From Pseudomonadota bacterium (GTDB lineage Bacteria > Pseudomonadota > Alphaproteobacteria > Dongiales > Dongiaceae), in contig JAJYUT010000001.1 in assembly GCA_021792365.1 (NCBI GenBank), positions 558,001 through 622,000 on the forward strand: a stretch of 64,000 nt of DNA. The letters are read 5' to 3'. Under the pieces are notes generated by a model. It was not told the origin of the DNA. It did not search any database and saw nothing but the letters and a program-made list of their open reading frames with translations. Below are positions 47,958 through 56,798 of the stretch, in pieces (the stretch's first letter is position 1; the number at the start of each line of letters is the position of its first letter). Made by a program: the position numbers and the translations under genes.

Positions 47958-49340
47958 ATGAGCACCCCGCAAATGCTACCGGTCGCCATCATCGGCGGAG
48001 GGCCGATCGGCCTTGCCGCTGCCGCGCATCTGGCGGAGCGCGGCATTCCCTTCAAGCTGTACGAGGCGGGCGAGACGATCGGCGCCAATATCCGCGACTG
48101 GAGCCATTGCCGCATCTTCACGCCCTGGGAGTTCTCCACCGACGGCGCGAGCCGGCGCCTCCTGGCGCGCCACGGCTGGCAGGAGCCGCCGGCCGATGCG
48201 CTGCCGACCGGCGACGACATCTACCGTCTCTATCTGAAGCCGCTCGCGAAAGTGCCGGAGATTGCGCCGCATATCGAGACCGGCGCGCGGGTCGCCGCCA
48301 TCACGCGCCTCGGCATGGACAAGGTGACGAGCAAGGACCGCGAGCGCCGCCCCTTCCGGCTGACCGTCGCGCGCAAGGGGGAAGCGCCGCGCCACGATCT
48401 CGCGCAGGCCGTGATCGATGCCTCCGGCACCTGGCAGAACCAGAATCCGCTCGGCGCCTCCGGCCTGCCGGCGGAGGGCGAAGAGGAATCCGCCGATCGC
48501 ATCGCCTATGGCATGCCCGACGTGCTCGGCCGCGAGCGCGCGAACTATGCCGGCCGCCGGGTCGCGGTGGTGGGCGGCGGCTTCTCCGCCATCAACGTGC
48601 TGCTCGATCTCGTCGCTTTGCGCGAGCAGCAGCCCACGACCCAGATCACCTGGATCGTGCGGGCGACCCGCATGCACAAGATCTATGGCGGCGGCGAGAA
48701 CGACCAATTGCCCGCGCGCGGCGCGCTCGGCACTAGGCTGCGCCACCTGGTGGAGAGCGGCGCGGTCACGCTGATCCAGGGCTTCGCGGCGGGCGCGGTG
48801 CGGCGGGCGTCGGGTGGCATCGCGCTGGTCGGCGACACGCCGGCCGGCGAGCGGGTCACGGACCCCGTCGACCGCGTCGTGGTCGCCACCGGCCAACGCC
48901 CCGACCTCTCGCTCACCCGCGAGTTGCGTCTGGAACTCGATCCGTGGCTGGAAAGCGTGAAGGCGCTCGGCCCCCTCATAGACCCCAATTTGCATTCCTG
49001 CGGCTCTGTCCCGCCGCACGGGCACCGCGAGACGTCGCATCCAGAACCCGGCTTCTACACCATCGGCATCAAGAGCTACGGTCGCGCGCCGACGTTCCTG
49101 TTGCTGACGGGCTATGAGCAGGCGCGCTCGGTGGCGGCAGCGCTGGCCGGCGATCTCGAAGCCGCCGACGCGGTCGAGCTGACGCTGCCCGAGACCGGCA
49201 TCTGCGAGACCGATCCAACGGACGAGGGCGCCGCGTGCTGCGGCGGCCCCGCCCCGATCGAGATCGCGGCAAAGCTCGATGCCTGCTGCGTGAAGGACGT
49301 GGTCGCGAAGCAAGCCGGCAAGTCGGGCTGCGGGTGCTGA
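47958..49340 (+). CDS. FAD/NAD(P)-binding oxidoreductase of arsenic-type cassettes
   Basis: The start at 47958 follows GGAAGGAGCGAATAAG and gives 460 residues. The FAD loop is VAIIGGGPIGLAAAAHLAER, and a second dinucleotide loop is VAVVGGGFSAINVLLDLVAL. The layout is that of flavin monooxygenase/thioredoxin-reductase-like proteins. The C-terminus is cysteine-rich: a CCGG segment, DACCVKDV and the final KSGCGC, which could bind As(III) or another soft metal. It lies 50 bases after arsR. ArsO-like flavoproteins occur in such operons, but I cannot prove this one is ArsO. Confidence 0.75.
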   Translation: MSTPQMLPVAIIGGGPIGLAAAAHLAERGIPFKLYEAGETIGANIRDWSHCRIFTPWEFSTDGASRRLLARHGWQEPPADALPTGDDIYRLYLKPLAKVPEIAPHIETGARVAAITRLGMDKVTSKDRERRPFRLTVARKGEAPRHDLAQAVIDASGTWQNQNPLGASGLPAEGEEESADRIAYGMPDVLGRERANYAGRRVAVVGGGFSAINVLLDLVALREQQPTTQITWIVRATRMHKIYGGGENDQLPARGALGTRLRHLVESGAVTLIQGFAAGAVRRASGGIALVGDTPAGERVTDPVDRVVVATGQRPDLSLTRELRLELDPWLESVKALGPLIDPNLHSCGSVPPHGHRETSHPEPGFYTIGIKSYGRAPTFLLLTGYEQARSVAAALAGDLEAADAVELTLPETGICETDPTDEGAACCGGPAPIEIAAKLDACCVKDVVAKQAGKSGCGC

Positions 49341-49391
49341 TCTTGTTTGAAGAGACCCCCCCCCTTGTGGGGGAAGGGGCCTTTTGACTGT

Positions 49392-50615
49392 ATGGAAACG
49401 CCTCCTACGATGACAGCAATCGCACCGGCAGAGGACAAGATCACCGCAGCTCTGCCCTCCCCTCGCCTGGTGGTCAGCGCGCTGGGCATTGCGCAGATCC
49501 TGGCCTGGGGCTCGTCCTATTATCTGCCGGCGGTGCTCGCGGCGCCGATCGCGGCGGAGACCGGCTGGCCGCTCGCCTGGGTGATCGGCGGATTGTCCCT
49601 TGGCCTGCTGGTTGCGGGACTCATCTCGCCCGCGGTGGGGCGGCGGATCCATGCGCAGGGCGGTCGCGTGGTCCTGGCCGCCAGCGCCGTGCTGCTGGGC
49701 GTGGGGCTCGGCACGCTCGCCATCGCTCCGAACCTGCCGGTCTATCTTGGCGGCTGGCTGATCGTCGGCCTCGGCATGGGATGCGGCCTCTACGACGCGG
49801 CCTTCTCCACCCTCGGCCAGATATATGGCGAGGGCGCGCGCCGCGCCATCACGGCACTCACCCTGTTCGGCGGCTTCGCCAGCACGGCGTGCTGGCCGCT
49901 CTCCGCGCTGCTGGTCTCGCAGCTTGGCTGGCGCGGCGCCTGCGCCACCTACGCGCTCATCCACCTCGTCATCGTGCTACCGCTCTATCTGGTCAGCCTG
50001 CGCGGCGAGCGGCGCCATGCTGCGGCGCCGGCACCGACAGAGTCCAGGACTGCCAATGGCACCGGGCATCTCCTGCCATTCGCGCTGCTCGGCGCGGCGA
50101 TCACGTTCAGCGCGCTCATCTCCACCATTCTCTCGGTGCACCTGCTCACCATCCTGCAGGCGCGCGACATCGCGCTGGCGGCGGCGGTGGCGCTCGGCGC
50201 GCTGGTCGGTCCCGCGCAGGTCGGCGCGCGCTTCATCGAGATGATGATCGCGCGCCATCACCATCCGATCTGGACCATGCTGGCCTCGGCCCTGTTCATG
50301 ACCATCGGCATCGGCGCCTTGTGGGCGGGCCTGCCGATCCTCTCGGCCGCTTTGGTGTTCTACGGCGCGGGCATCGGGCTTGAATCCATCGCGCGGGCGA
50401 CCGTCCCGCTCGTTTTGTTCGACCCTCGGAACTACGCGCCGATCATGGGCAAGCTCGCCTTCCCCAGCCTGATCGCGCAGGCGGCGGCGCCGAGCATCGG
50501 CACCTTGCTGATGCTGCATCTCGGCCCCGGCGGCACGCTGGCGACGCTGACCGTGCTCGCCGCCATCAAGCTCGCTCTGGCCGGCGCGCTCTTTGCCTGC
50601 GTGCGGACGCGATAA
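49392..50615 (+). CDS. MFS transporter (ArsK-like candidate)
   Basis: The protein has about 407 residues and 12 predicted helices. SALGIAQILAWGSSYYLPAV opens helix 1. The loop 2-3 motif GRRIHAQGGRVVLA is present, and LGMGCGLYDAAFSTLGQIYG and YGAGIGLESIARATVPLVLF lie in the helices. It ends six bases before the convergent oxygenase gene. MFS exporters linked to ArsR and a flavoprotein are often As/Sb exporters such as ArsK; the assignment here is by context only. The start is uncertain (49392 or 49410). A run of nine C followed by a CCCCC-TTGT-GGGGG hairpin lies just upstream. Confidence 0.75.
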   Translation: METPPTMTAIAPAEDKITAALPSPRLVVSALGIAQILAWGSSYYLPAVLAAPIAAETGWPLAWVIGGLSLGLLVAGLISPAVGRRIHAQGGRVVLAASAVLLGVGLGTLAIAPNLPVYLGGWLIVGLGMGCGLYDAAFSTLGQIYGEGARRAITALTLFGGFASTACWPLSALLVSQLGWRGACATYALIHLVIVLPLYLVSLRGERRHAAAPAPTESRTANGTGHLLPFALLGAAITFSALISTILSVHLLTILQARDIALAAAVALGALVGPAQVGARFIEMMIARHHHPIWTMLASALFMTIGIGALWAGLPILSAALVFYGAGIGLESIARATVPLVLFDPRNYAPIMGKLAFPSLIAQAAAPSIGTLLMLHLGPGGTLATLTVLAAIKLALAGALFACVRTR

Positions 50616-50621
50616 GTCCCG

Positions 50622-51275
50622 TTAGCGCGGCGGGCGGAAGTTGTTGTCCACCACGACATAGCTGGTGAGGTTGTACTTGACGCCGCTGACCGGGCTCACG
50701 CCCTGGTGCGGGTGCGTCCAATAAGGCGGGAAGAGCAGCATCAATCCCGCGCGCGGCTTCACCCGGATCGATTGGAACGGGAAATCGGTGAAGCCGCCTT
50801 CCTCCACGTCCTTGAGATACATGAGCACCGCCACCATGCGGTCGTGGGTGCCGGCGACCGACGCGTCGATATGCATGCCGAAGCCCTGCCCCGGCTCGAT
50901 GCGCTCCAGCAGCGGCGGCGTGCGCTTGGTGGCGGGCGTGGAGACGAGCTGCTTGAGGGTCGGGAACGCCTCGGCATAGGCCGTGAGGTTCTTCTCCAGC
51001 GCGACGGAGTAGGCCTCCGCGATGTCGCGCCATTCCGGCAGGTCGCCGATCTGCAGCATGGTGCCGGACCTCAGGCGCGGCTTGTCGCGGGTCGCCGTGG
51101 TCGAGGCGTGCTTGCGCTCATCCGCCTCGAAGCGGCGGATCACCTCCTCGCACAGCTCCCGGCTGAACGTGTCGCGGTACATGCGGATGAAATGCGGCTG
51201 CTGGATTTGCGCGCCCTGCGGCCCCTGCTGCGCCCCCAGCGTTCCGATCTGCACCCCGCGATCCTTCACCGCCAT
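50622..51275 (-). CDS. 2OG-Fe(II) oxygenase
   Basis: This 217-residue prolyl-4-hydroxylase-like protein carries the facial triad: His and Asp in GFGMHIDASVAGTHDRMVAV and the distal His in YWTHPHQGVSPVSGVKYNLT, with a basic residue for 2-oxoglutarate in the same region (VKYN). The central MYLKDVEEGGFTDFPFQSIR is typical of the P4Hc fold. The substrate could be a protein proline or another small target. It is convergent with the MFS gene and stands alone on its strand, with about 140 bases to ribB downstream. Confidence 0.85.
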   Translation of the reverse strand: MAVKDRGVQIGTLGAQQGPQGAQIQQPHFIRMYRDTFSRELCEEVIRRFEADERKHASTTATRDKPRLRSGTMLQIGDLPEWRDIAEAYSVALEKNLTAYAEAFPTLKQLVSTPATKRTPPLLERIEPGQGFGMHIDASVAGTHDRMVAVLMYLKDVEEGGFTDFPFQSIRVKPRAGLMLLFPPYWTHPHQGVSPVSGVKYNLTSYVVVDNNFRPPR

Positions 51276-51418
51276 CGTCCGCCTCGATCATGTCCGGATG
51301 CGCGGACCATAGCAGAAAGCGGCGCGGGCATGTAAGCGGCCGCCACGCCCGCTGCATCTCGCCCAGTTTTCCCTCCCCCAGTTCGGGGGAGGGCGAGAGG
51401 GAGAAGCCGCCGCGTGAT

Positions 51419-52066
51419 CTAGGCGGCCAGTTGGGCGCTGCCAAGCTGCTCCGCCAGCTCCGCGATGGTCAGCACCGGGAAGCCATTGCGCCGCGCATAG
51501 GCCTTGGCGCGCTTGCCGCGCAGCATCTCGCCATGGCGGTCCATCAGCTCGCACAGAACGGCGGCGGGCTTCAGACCCGCCAGCCGCGCCAGGTCCACCG
51601 CGCCCTCTGTGTGGCCGCGGCGGGACAGCACCCCGCCCGGCTGGGCGCGCAGCGGGAAGACATGGCCGGGCCGCGCCAGGTCGCCGGGCCGCGCGCCATC
51701 GGCGATGGCGGCGCGCACGGTGGTGAGGCGGTCCTTCGCGGAGACCCCGGTCGTGACGCCGGTCTTCGCCTCGATCGAGACGGTGAAAGCCGTGCCGAAG
51801 CGCGTCTCGTTGTTCGCCACCATCGGCGGCAGATCGAGCTGGCGGACCAGCCGGTCGTCGAGGCACAGGCACACGATACCGCTGCAATCGCGGATCAGCC
51901 GGGCCATCACGTCGTGCGACAGGGTCTCGGCCGCCGCGACCAGGTCGGCCTCGTCCTCGCGCGTGTCGTCATCGAGCAGCACGACGGGCAGGCCGGCGCG
52001 CATGGCTTCGCAGGCGGCGGCGATGCGCCTCGTGATCTGGCCTGCAATCTGGAGAGAGTTGGACAT
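51419..52066 (-). CDS. ribB: 3,4-dihydroxy-2-butanone 4-phosphate synthase
   Basis: The 215-residue single-domain enzyme makes the four-carbon precursor of riboflavin from ribulose 5-phosphate. Conserved parts include [60 protein letters not shown] and [20 protein letters not shown] followed by CELMDR. The usual acidic loop DDEDRENEGDL appears here as [11 protein letters not shown], keeping Arg and the following Glu but with several substitutions. No GTP cyclohydrolase II domain is attached. It is controlled by the FMN riboswitch upstream. Confidence 0.93.
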   Translation of the reverse strand: MSNSLQIAGQITRRIAAACEAMRAGLPVVLLDDDTREDEADLVAAAETLSHDVMARLIRDCSGIVCLCLDDRLVRQLDLPPMVANNETRFGTAFTVSIEAKTGVTTGVSAKDRLTTVRAAIADGARPGDLARPGHVFPLRAQPGGVLSRRGHTEGAVDLARLAGLKPAAVLCELMDRHGEMLRGKRAKAYARRNGFPVLTIAELAEQLGSAQLAA

Positions 52067-52171
52067 GGAGAAACGCTCCTCGCTGTGAGTCGGGTTGCGA
52101 AAAACGTTCCAGGGCTAGTGATCGCATCGACGCGCGAGCCCGCTTTCGCGGCGGCCGCGTCGCTGCTCTCG

Positions 52172-52326
52172 TCTTCTTTCATCCGGACTATGACCGTCGG
52201 CCCAGGCATCTGACCTGGTCTGCTGACCCGCGGAACGGGCGTTCCGCGGCGCTCGCGGGCTCGGCGCCGAAGCTCACCGAGCCTGGCACCCTACCGCCGG
52301 TGGGGATTTACACCCCGCCCTGAAGA
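52172..52326 (-). promoter_or_regulatory. FMN riboswitch (RFN element) of ribB
   Basis: On the minus strand the RFN core is complete. It has AGGGCGGGGTGTAAATCCCC then ACCGGCGGTA, later GCCCGCGAGCG and GGTCAGCAGACCAGGTC, then GGGCCGACGGTCATAGTCCG followed by GATGAAAGAAGA. A variable hairpin CCGCGGAACGCCCGTTCCGCGG fills the usual insertion site. The ribB start is about 105 bases further on. A weak GGGCT/AGCCC stem followed by T-rich sequence lies in between, so control may be by termination or by translation. The bases from 52327 to 52375 hold nothing else I can identify. Confidence 0.95.
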
Positions 52327-52375
52327 CGTAACGGCGGGACCTTGGCAGAGCAGCCTGTCTCGCGTCAAGGCCGGT

Positions 52376-53746
52376 TCAGCCGACCATGCTTTTGATGTCG
52401 GCGGTGAAGGTTGGGAAGCCGTAGACCGTCTGCCGCAGCGCCGTGACGGTGATGCCGTGCTTCATGGCGAGGGCGAAGATGTGGATCAGTTCCTCCCCCG
52501 CATGGCCGACGATCTGCGCGCCGAGGATGCGCTCGCCATCCTCGTCCACCACAACCCGCGACCAGGCGGCGGTTTCCGCGTAGGTCCGGGTGGAGATCCA
52601 GGAGCCGAGATCGTGGGTGTGCGCCGTCACGCGGCGCCCCTGCTCCACCGCCTTCGCCTGGGTCAGGCCGACGCTGGAGAGCGCCGGCACCGTATAAACG
52701 CAGGACGGAATGGGCGCGTAGTCCGGCTTGTGCCGCGGTCCCCCGTTGCGCAATTCATCCACGATATTGCGGCCGACGATGTCGCCCTCATAGCTGGCGA
52801 CCGGCGACAATTGCGGTGACGACCACAGCGCATCGCCGCAGACATAGACGGAAGGATTGGAGACGGAGCGCAGATGCTCGTCCACCTTGATCCGCCCGCG
52901 TTCATCCGCCACCTGGCCGGCCGTCAGATCGAGTGCGTCCACATCCGCGATCCGGCCCGCGCCATTCACCACGCGATCGGCGTCCAGCGTCTGCTCCCGG
53001 CCGCCTTCCTCGAACGTCACGCGCAGGCGCCCGTTCAGCGGCGCGATGCGCTTGATCTTGACCTCCATGCGCAGGTCGATGCCGATGCGCCTGCTCTCCT
53101 TCACGATCCCGGCCACCGCATCCTGGTCGAACTCGCTCAGCACGCGCGGCGCTACCTCGAGGATCGTCACCTTCGCGCCGGCCCGCGCATAGACGTGGCT
53201 GAACTCCATCGCGATCACGCCGCCGCCGATGAAGACGATTTCGCGCGGCAGGACACGCTCATTGAGCACGTCGTCGGAGGTGATGAGATGCTCGGCCCCG
53301 TCGATCGGCAGCTTCCGCGGCTTGGAGCCGGTGGCGATGACGATGTGCTTTGCCTCGATCGTGCGATCGTCCACCGCAATGTTACGCGCTCCGGTGAAAC
53401 GCGCAGTGCCGCGGATCAGCGTGACATTTCGGTCGTTCAAGCTGCGCTCCAACCGCGCGGGGATGCCCTCGATCATCGCTTTCTCGCGGTCGATCAGGGC
53501 CGTCCAGTCGAGCCTGGGCGTGCCGACGGCGATGCAATGCGCCTCGGCGCGTTCGATCTCATGCAGCGCGTGGGCGGCCGCCACCAGCACCTTCTTCGGC
53601 GTGCAGCCGCGATTGGGACAGGTGCCGCCGAGATCGCCCGGCTCGATCATGGCGACGGTGAGGCCGGCGGCGCGGGTTGGCCCCGTCGCGCCAAAGCCCG
53701 CATTGCCTCCGCCCAGGATGACGACATCGTATGTCTCGGTGGCCAT
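52376..53746 (-). CDS. FAD-dependent pyridine nucleotide-disulfide reductase
   Basis: From MATETYDVVILGGGNAGFGA the protein has 456 residues in the glutathione/mercuric reductase fold. The FAD loop is GGGNAGFGATG and the redox-active disulfide is GGTCPNRGCTPKKVLVA (CxxxxC). The NAD(P) loop is IVFIGGGVIAMEFSHVYA, the second FAD segment NPSVYVCGDALWSS, and the C-terminal interface HAGEELIHIFALAMKHGITV. It ends YGFPTFTADIKSMVG, where glutathione reductase has HPT. The substrate is unknown. It lies downstream of the copper cluster on the same strand with an 80-base gap and may serve thiol or metal redox balance. Confidence 0.9.
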   Translation of the reverse strand: MATETYDVVILGGGNAGFGATGPTRAAGLTVAMIEPGDLGGTCPNRGCTPKKVLVAAAHALHEIERAEAHCIAVGTPRLDWTALIDREKAMIEGIPARLERSLNDRNVTLIRGTARFTGARNIAVDDRTIEAKHIVIATGSKPRKLPIDGAEHLITSDDVLNERVLPREIVFIGGGVIAMEFSHVYARAGAKVTILEVAPRVLSEFDQDAVAGIVKESRRIGIDLRMEVKIKRIAPLNGRLRVTFEEGGREQTLDADRVVNGAGRIADVDALDLTAGQVADERGRIKVDEHLRSVSNPSVYVCGDALWSSPQLSPVASYEGDIVGRNIVDELRNGGPRHKPDYAPIPSCVYTVPALSSVGLTQAKAVEQGRRVTAHTHDLGSWISTRTYAETAAWSRVVVDEDGERILGAQIVGHAGEELIHIFALAMKHGITVTALRQTVYGFPTFTADIKSMVG

Positions 53747-53826
53747 GGTGCGACCTCCGCAGGAGATGTGACACGGCTCGTCGGCCGGTCGCTCATCTGA
53801 CAACAGGAGAGGCCGCCCCGCAATCG

Positions 53827-55398
53827 CTAAGGCGCCAGCGTCACTTCCGCGCTGAGCGGCAATTTGGTGAAATCGTCGATCAGAAGGCCGATCTGCACCT
53901 GCCAGGGGCCGGCGATCCATAACGGCAAATCCGGCACGCGATAGCGGCCCGCTCCAATCCGTTCCGCCCTGGCGTTGATCGGCTCGATGCCTGGTGCGGT
54001 GAGCCGGACCTCCACTTCCTTCGGATCCCCCGGCGCCCCCGCCTTCGGCACGAGCGCGATGGCGAGATCATTGTCGCCGACCTTGCCCGGCGTGAAGGCC
54101 AGCGTGACGTCGTAGCGCGCATGCGCGAGGGGTATCTTGAGCGCCCCGGCGGGCGGTGGACCGAGCGACAATCCGACCGCCAGCATCGTTGCCATGGCCG
54201 CCGCGAAGAGATCGAGACCGAGCACGAGGCGAAGCAGCCTGCGCATTCCCGGCTCACCCGCGATCGCGCGGCGCGTCAGCCACAGGCGGTTCACCGCCGC
54301 GATGACCAGCATCAGCGCGACCGCGGCCAGCTTGGCACAGAGGCGCAGGCCATAATCGCTCTGCCACAGATCCGCCCATCGCGGCAGCAGCACGAAAGCG
54401 ATCGCGATGCCGCTCGCCAGCGTGCCCGCCATCGCCAGCGCGCCATAGGTCTGGAAGCGCCGGAACAGATCCGCGGTTTCGCCATCCGCATTCCGCGCCA
54501 GCATGAGCCGCAACGGCCCGATGGCGCCGATCCACAGCGCCGCCGTAAAGCCGTGCAGGATCATCATGCCATGCCCCAGGGCCGCCGGCACATGGGCGAG
54601 CACGTGCCCGCTATCCGCCATGCCGAGCAGCGACAGCGCAATGCCGAGCCATTGGGCGATCGGGCCGCCGCCGAACGCCAGCATGAGAAGCCCGATCACC
54701 GAACACCCACGCCACGCATTGTTCGATGCCGCCAGTGCCGCTTGCCATGACTCGGGCGCAAGCAGCGCATGCGCGGGCAGGCCGGCGCGCACGGCGCCCT
54801 CCGCGCCGATGAACAGGATGATGATGCCTATGCCGGCCATCGCGAGCCGCCGCGTGGCTTGGCGCAGCTCCGGCTTCATCGCAGCCGGCGCGAGCAGCAG
54901 ACGGAACAAGGCCGTGCCGACGGCGAAGAGCAGGGCGACCCGCGCCAGAGCGTGCAGCGCGAACGCGAGCCAATGACTGTCCTCGCCTTCCGCCACGACC
55001 GGCACTGCACCGCCGGCGGCCGCGCCCACGGCGAAGGTGAAGCTCCCGCCGATCACGTGGCCGTCGAGCGACGCGACACGCCAGCTCACCAGATAGCGGC
55101 CGTCCGGCAGGCGATCCGGCAGCGCCCAGGCAACGCGCCCATCCTGCACCTGCGGCGCGGTGGCCGGCGCGCGATCCGCGCCGGTGGAATCGATCAGGCG
55201 CAGCGCGAGAAGCTGCACCGGCTCATTGAAGATCAATTCGATGCGCTCCGGCGCTTCGGCATGGACGGACAAGGCGGCGGGACTCGTGGCCTGCAGCACG
55301 GCATGCGCCCATGCGCCCGCCATGCTCGCCAGCAGGAAGCCCAGGACCAGCGCCAGCCATCTGGCGCCGGTCCCAAGCCGGGCTTTCACCCCCGCCAA
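53827..55398 (-). CDS. Copper resistance CopC-CopD fusion protein
   Basis: The 523-residue protein starts with a signal helix, then mature His in AWAHAVLQATSPAALSVHAE, the copper-binding N-terminus of CopC. The beta-sandwich continues to VASLDGHVIGGSFTFAVGAA (~125). From ~145 onward come eight or so CopD helices (HALARVALLFAVGTALFRLL, LAHVPAALGHGMMILHGFTA). A C-terminal periplasmic domain (~430-523; KIPLALARYDVTLAF-like strands) ends the protein. It is thought to handle periplasmic copper uptake or storage, as in YcnJ-type fusions. The start is TTG or the GTG three codons later, directly after the YcnI stop. Confidence 0.88.
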   Translation of the reverse strand: MAGVKARLGTGARWLALVLGFLLASMAGAWAHAVLQATSPAALSVHAEAPERIELIFNEPVQLLALRLIDSTGADRAPATAPQVQDGRVAWALPDRLPDGRYLVSWRVASLDGHVIGGSFTFAVGAAAGGAVPVVAEGEDSHWLAFALHALARVALLFAVGTALFRLLLAPAAMKPELRQATRRLAMAGIGIIILFIGAEGAVRAGLPAHALLAPESWQAALAASNNAWRGCSVIGLLMLAFGGGPIAQWLGIALSLLGMADSGHVLAHVPAALGHGMMILHGFTAALWIGAIGPLRLMLARNADGETADLFRRFQTYGALAMAGTLASGIAIAFVLLPRWADLWQSDYGLRLCAKLAAVALMLVIAAVNRLWLTRRAIAGEPGMRRLLRLVLGLDLFAAAMATMLAVGLSLGPPPAGALKIPLAHARYDVTLAFTPGKVGDNDLAIALVPKAGAPGDPKEVEVRLTAPGIEPINARAERIGAGRYRVPDLPLWIAGPWQVQIGLLIDDFTKLPLSAEVTLAP

Positions 55399-55932
55399 CT
55401 ACTCGTCCTTCGGTGCGACGATCGTGAAGCCGGGAGCCGGATGCTCGTAATCGTCCTCCGACTTGCCGGGCTCCGGAATCTCGATCCAGCGCTCGGTGGC
55501 GCTGTCGCATTCCTGCACGACGGGCAGGTAGATCTTCGTGCCCGGCGCGAAATTGGTGACGCGCACGCGGAACACGAACTCGTCGTAGAAATGGTCCGGC
55601 AGGTTGCCGCCGGTCCAGGCGATCTCCTGCACGCCCTTGGTGACGGGCGTGCCGTAGTAATCATAGGTCTTGGCATAGTCGCCCACCGTCAGCTCCACCT
55701 GCCAGCCGGGCTTGGGCATCGGCTTGGCTTCGATGAGGCCCTCGGGGATCCGCACGCGCACGGTATTGGTGGCGGCGCCATCGCAGCCGTGCGGCACGCG
55801 CAGGACGGCCTTGTAGCTGGAATCGGGCGTCGCCTCCTCCTGCTCGAGGGTGACGTGCGCCGCGGCACTGTGGGCAAGGCCGGCGGCCGCAAGGGTGGCG
55901 AGGGAAACGGCAAGCATTCGCAATCCGCGCAT
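55399..55932 (-). CDS. YcnI-family (DUF1775) copper-associated protein
   Basis: The 177-residue exported protein has a signal peptide ending AAHSAAAH. The mature protein begins with His in AAHVTLEQEEATPDSSYKAV, the copper-binding His typical of YcnI. The rest is a beta-sandwich (LRVPHGCDGAATNTVRVRIP, EIAWTGGNLPDHFYDEFVFR). YcnI proteins bind Cu(II) and may pass it to CopC/CopD. The gene abuts the CopCD gene with no gap and follows the His-rich protein gene, forming a three-gene copper unit. Confidence 0.92.
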   Translation of the reverse strand: MRGLRMLAVSLATLAAAGLAHSAAAHVTLEQEEATPDSSYKAVLRVPHGCDGAATNTVRVRIPEGLIEAKPMPKPGWQVELTVGDYAKTYDYYGTPVTKGVQEIAWTGGNLPDHFYDEFVFRVRVTNFAPGTKIYLPVVQECDSATERWIEIPEPGKSEDDYEHPAPGFTIVAPKDE

Positions 55933-55983
55933 GGCGGTGCTCCTTGAAATTTTCGAGTGGACGGAATGGCTCGGGTCAGTATC

Positions 55984-56421
55984 TCAAGCGAGCGCGGGCG
56001 GGCCGCGGCAGACCAGGATCTTCGCGCCGCGCGAATCCCAGATCCGCGTCCGGCAGGTCCAGCCGGCGCCGGTCGCATGAAGTGATGGCGACGGTTCCGG
56101 CGCGGCCGCCGCGCCGGGCAGCGACATGCCGCCCAAGACGAGGCATTGCAGGCAGTCCGTGCCGGAGCCGTGATGCGCCAATCCCGCATGGCCCTTGCCG
56201 GAATCACCCTGTCCGTAATCGTCGTGACCGGATTGATCGGGACCGGCGTGGTGCTGGCCATCGTGGGCGTGCGCGTGATGCGCGCCGGCTTCGGCCCGCG
56301 CCTGCAGGGCGATGTCCACGCCCGCCAGGTTGAAGGGCGGCGCCAAGGCGAGCAGCAGCGCCAGGCAAAGGCCAAGCCATTGCCGCCCGGTGCGCTCTCT
56401 CGGTCGCCGAACCCGGTTCAT
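55984..56421 (-). CDS. His-rich exported protein (DUF2946-like)
   Basis: The 145-residue protein starts MNRVRRPRERTGRQWLGLCL with a membrane/signal segment. A His-rich stretch (HHAHAHDGQHHAGPDQSGHD) and SGTDCLQCLVLGGMSLPGAA with a CxxC follow. This arrangement resembles DUF2946 proteins found beside copper genes. It probably binds copper at the membrane. It is the first gene of the unit with YcnI and CopCD. Confidence 0.65.
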   Translation of the reverse strand: MNRVRRPRERTGRQWLGLCLALLLALAPPFNLAGVDIALQARAEAGAHHAHAHDGQHHAGPDQSGHDDYGQGDSGKGHAGLAHHGSGTDCLQCLVLGGMSLPGAAAAPEPSPSLHATGAGWTCRTRIWDSRGAKILVCRGPPALA

Positions 56422-56798
56422 CGGCGCAGTCTATCCCCAGCGCGGCCATCGCCACCATCCGCGCCGCGTCGCGGAACTTTCCCAGAGCGTCCGCCTCACC
56501 GCACGAAGCGGAGGGTTTTGCCCGCGCATGCGGGCGGCGTCCGACGGCGCGATCACGAGGAACGAACGTAGATGTCCGCGCCTTCCCCGATGCCCGGGCT
56601 CAGACACGCAAGCTGCCGCCCGGCATGACGCGCAGCCGGTCGGTGGTGGGCGGCGGGATCGCGCCTGTGATGCGCTGATCCTCGACCCGGCCCTATCCGA
56701 GTGGAGGATCATGAGGGTGTCGTTGATGCGCTGCGGCGCGTGGCGATCGGCGCGTGCAGCGTCTCAGCTATTCCGTCGCGATCGACGTGGTGCGGCGC
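56422..56798. other. Intergenic region, possible gene remnant
   Basis: The stretch between the copper unit and the VOC gene has no intact gene with a ribosome site. On the minus strand one frame briefly reads like the end of a protein (ITGAIPPPTTDRLRVMPGGS) between two stops, so a decayed gene is possible but I cannot name it. The part near 56422 should hold the promoter of the copper unit. Confidence 0.3.
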
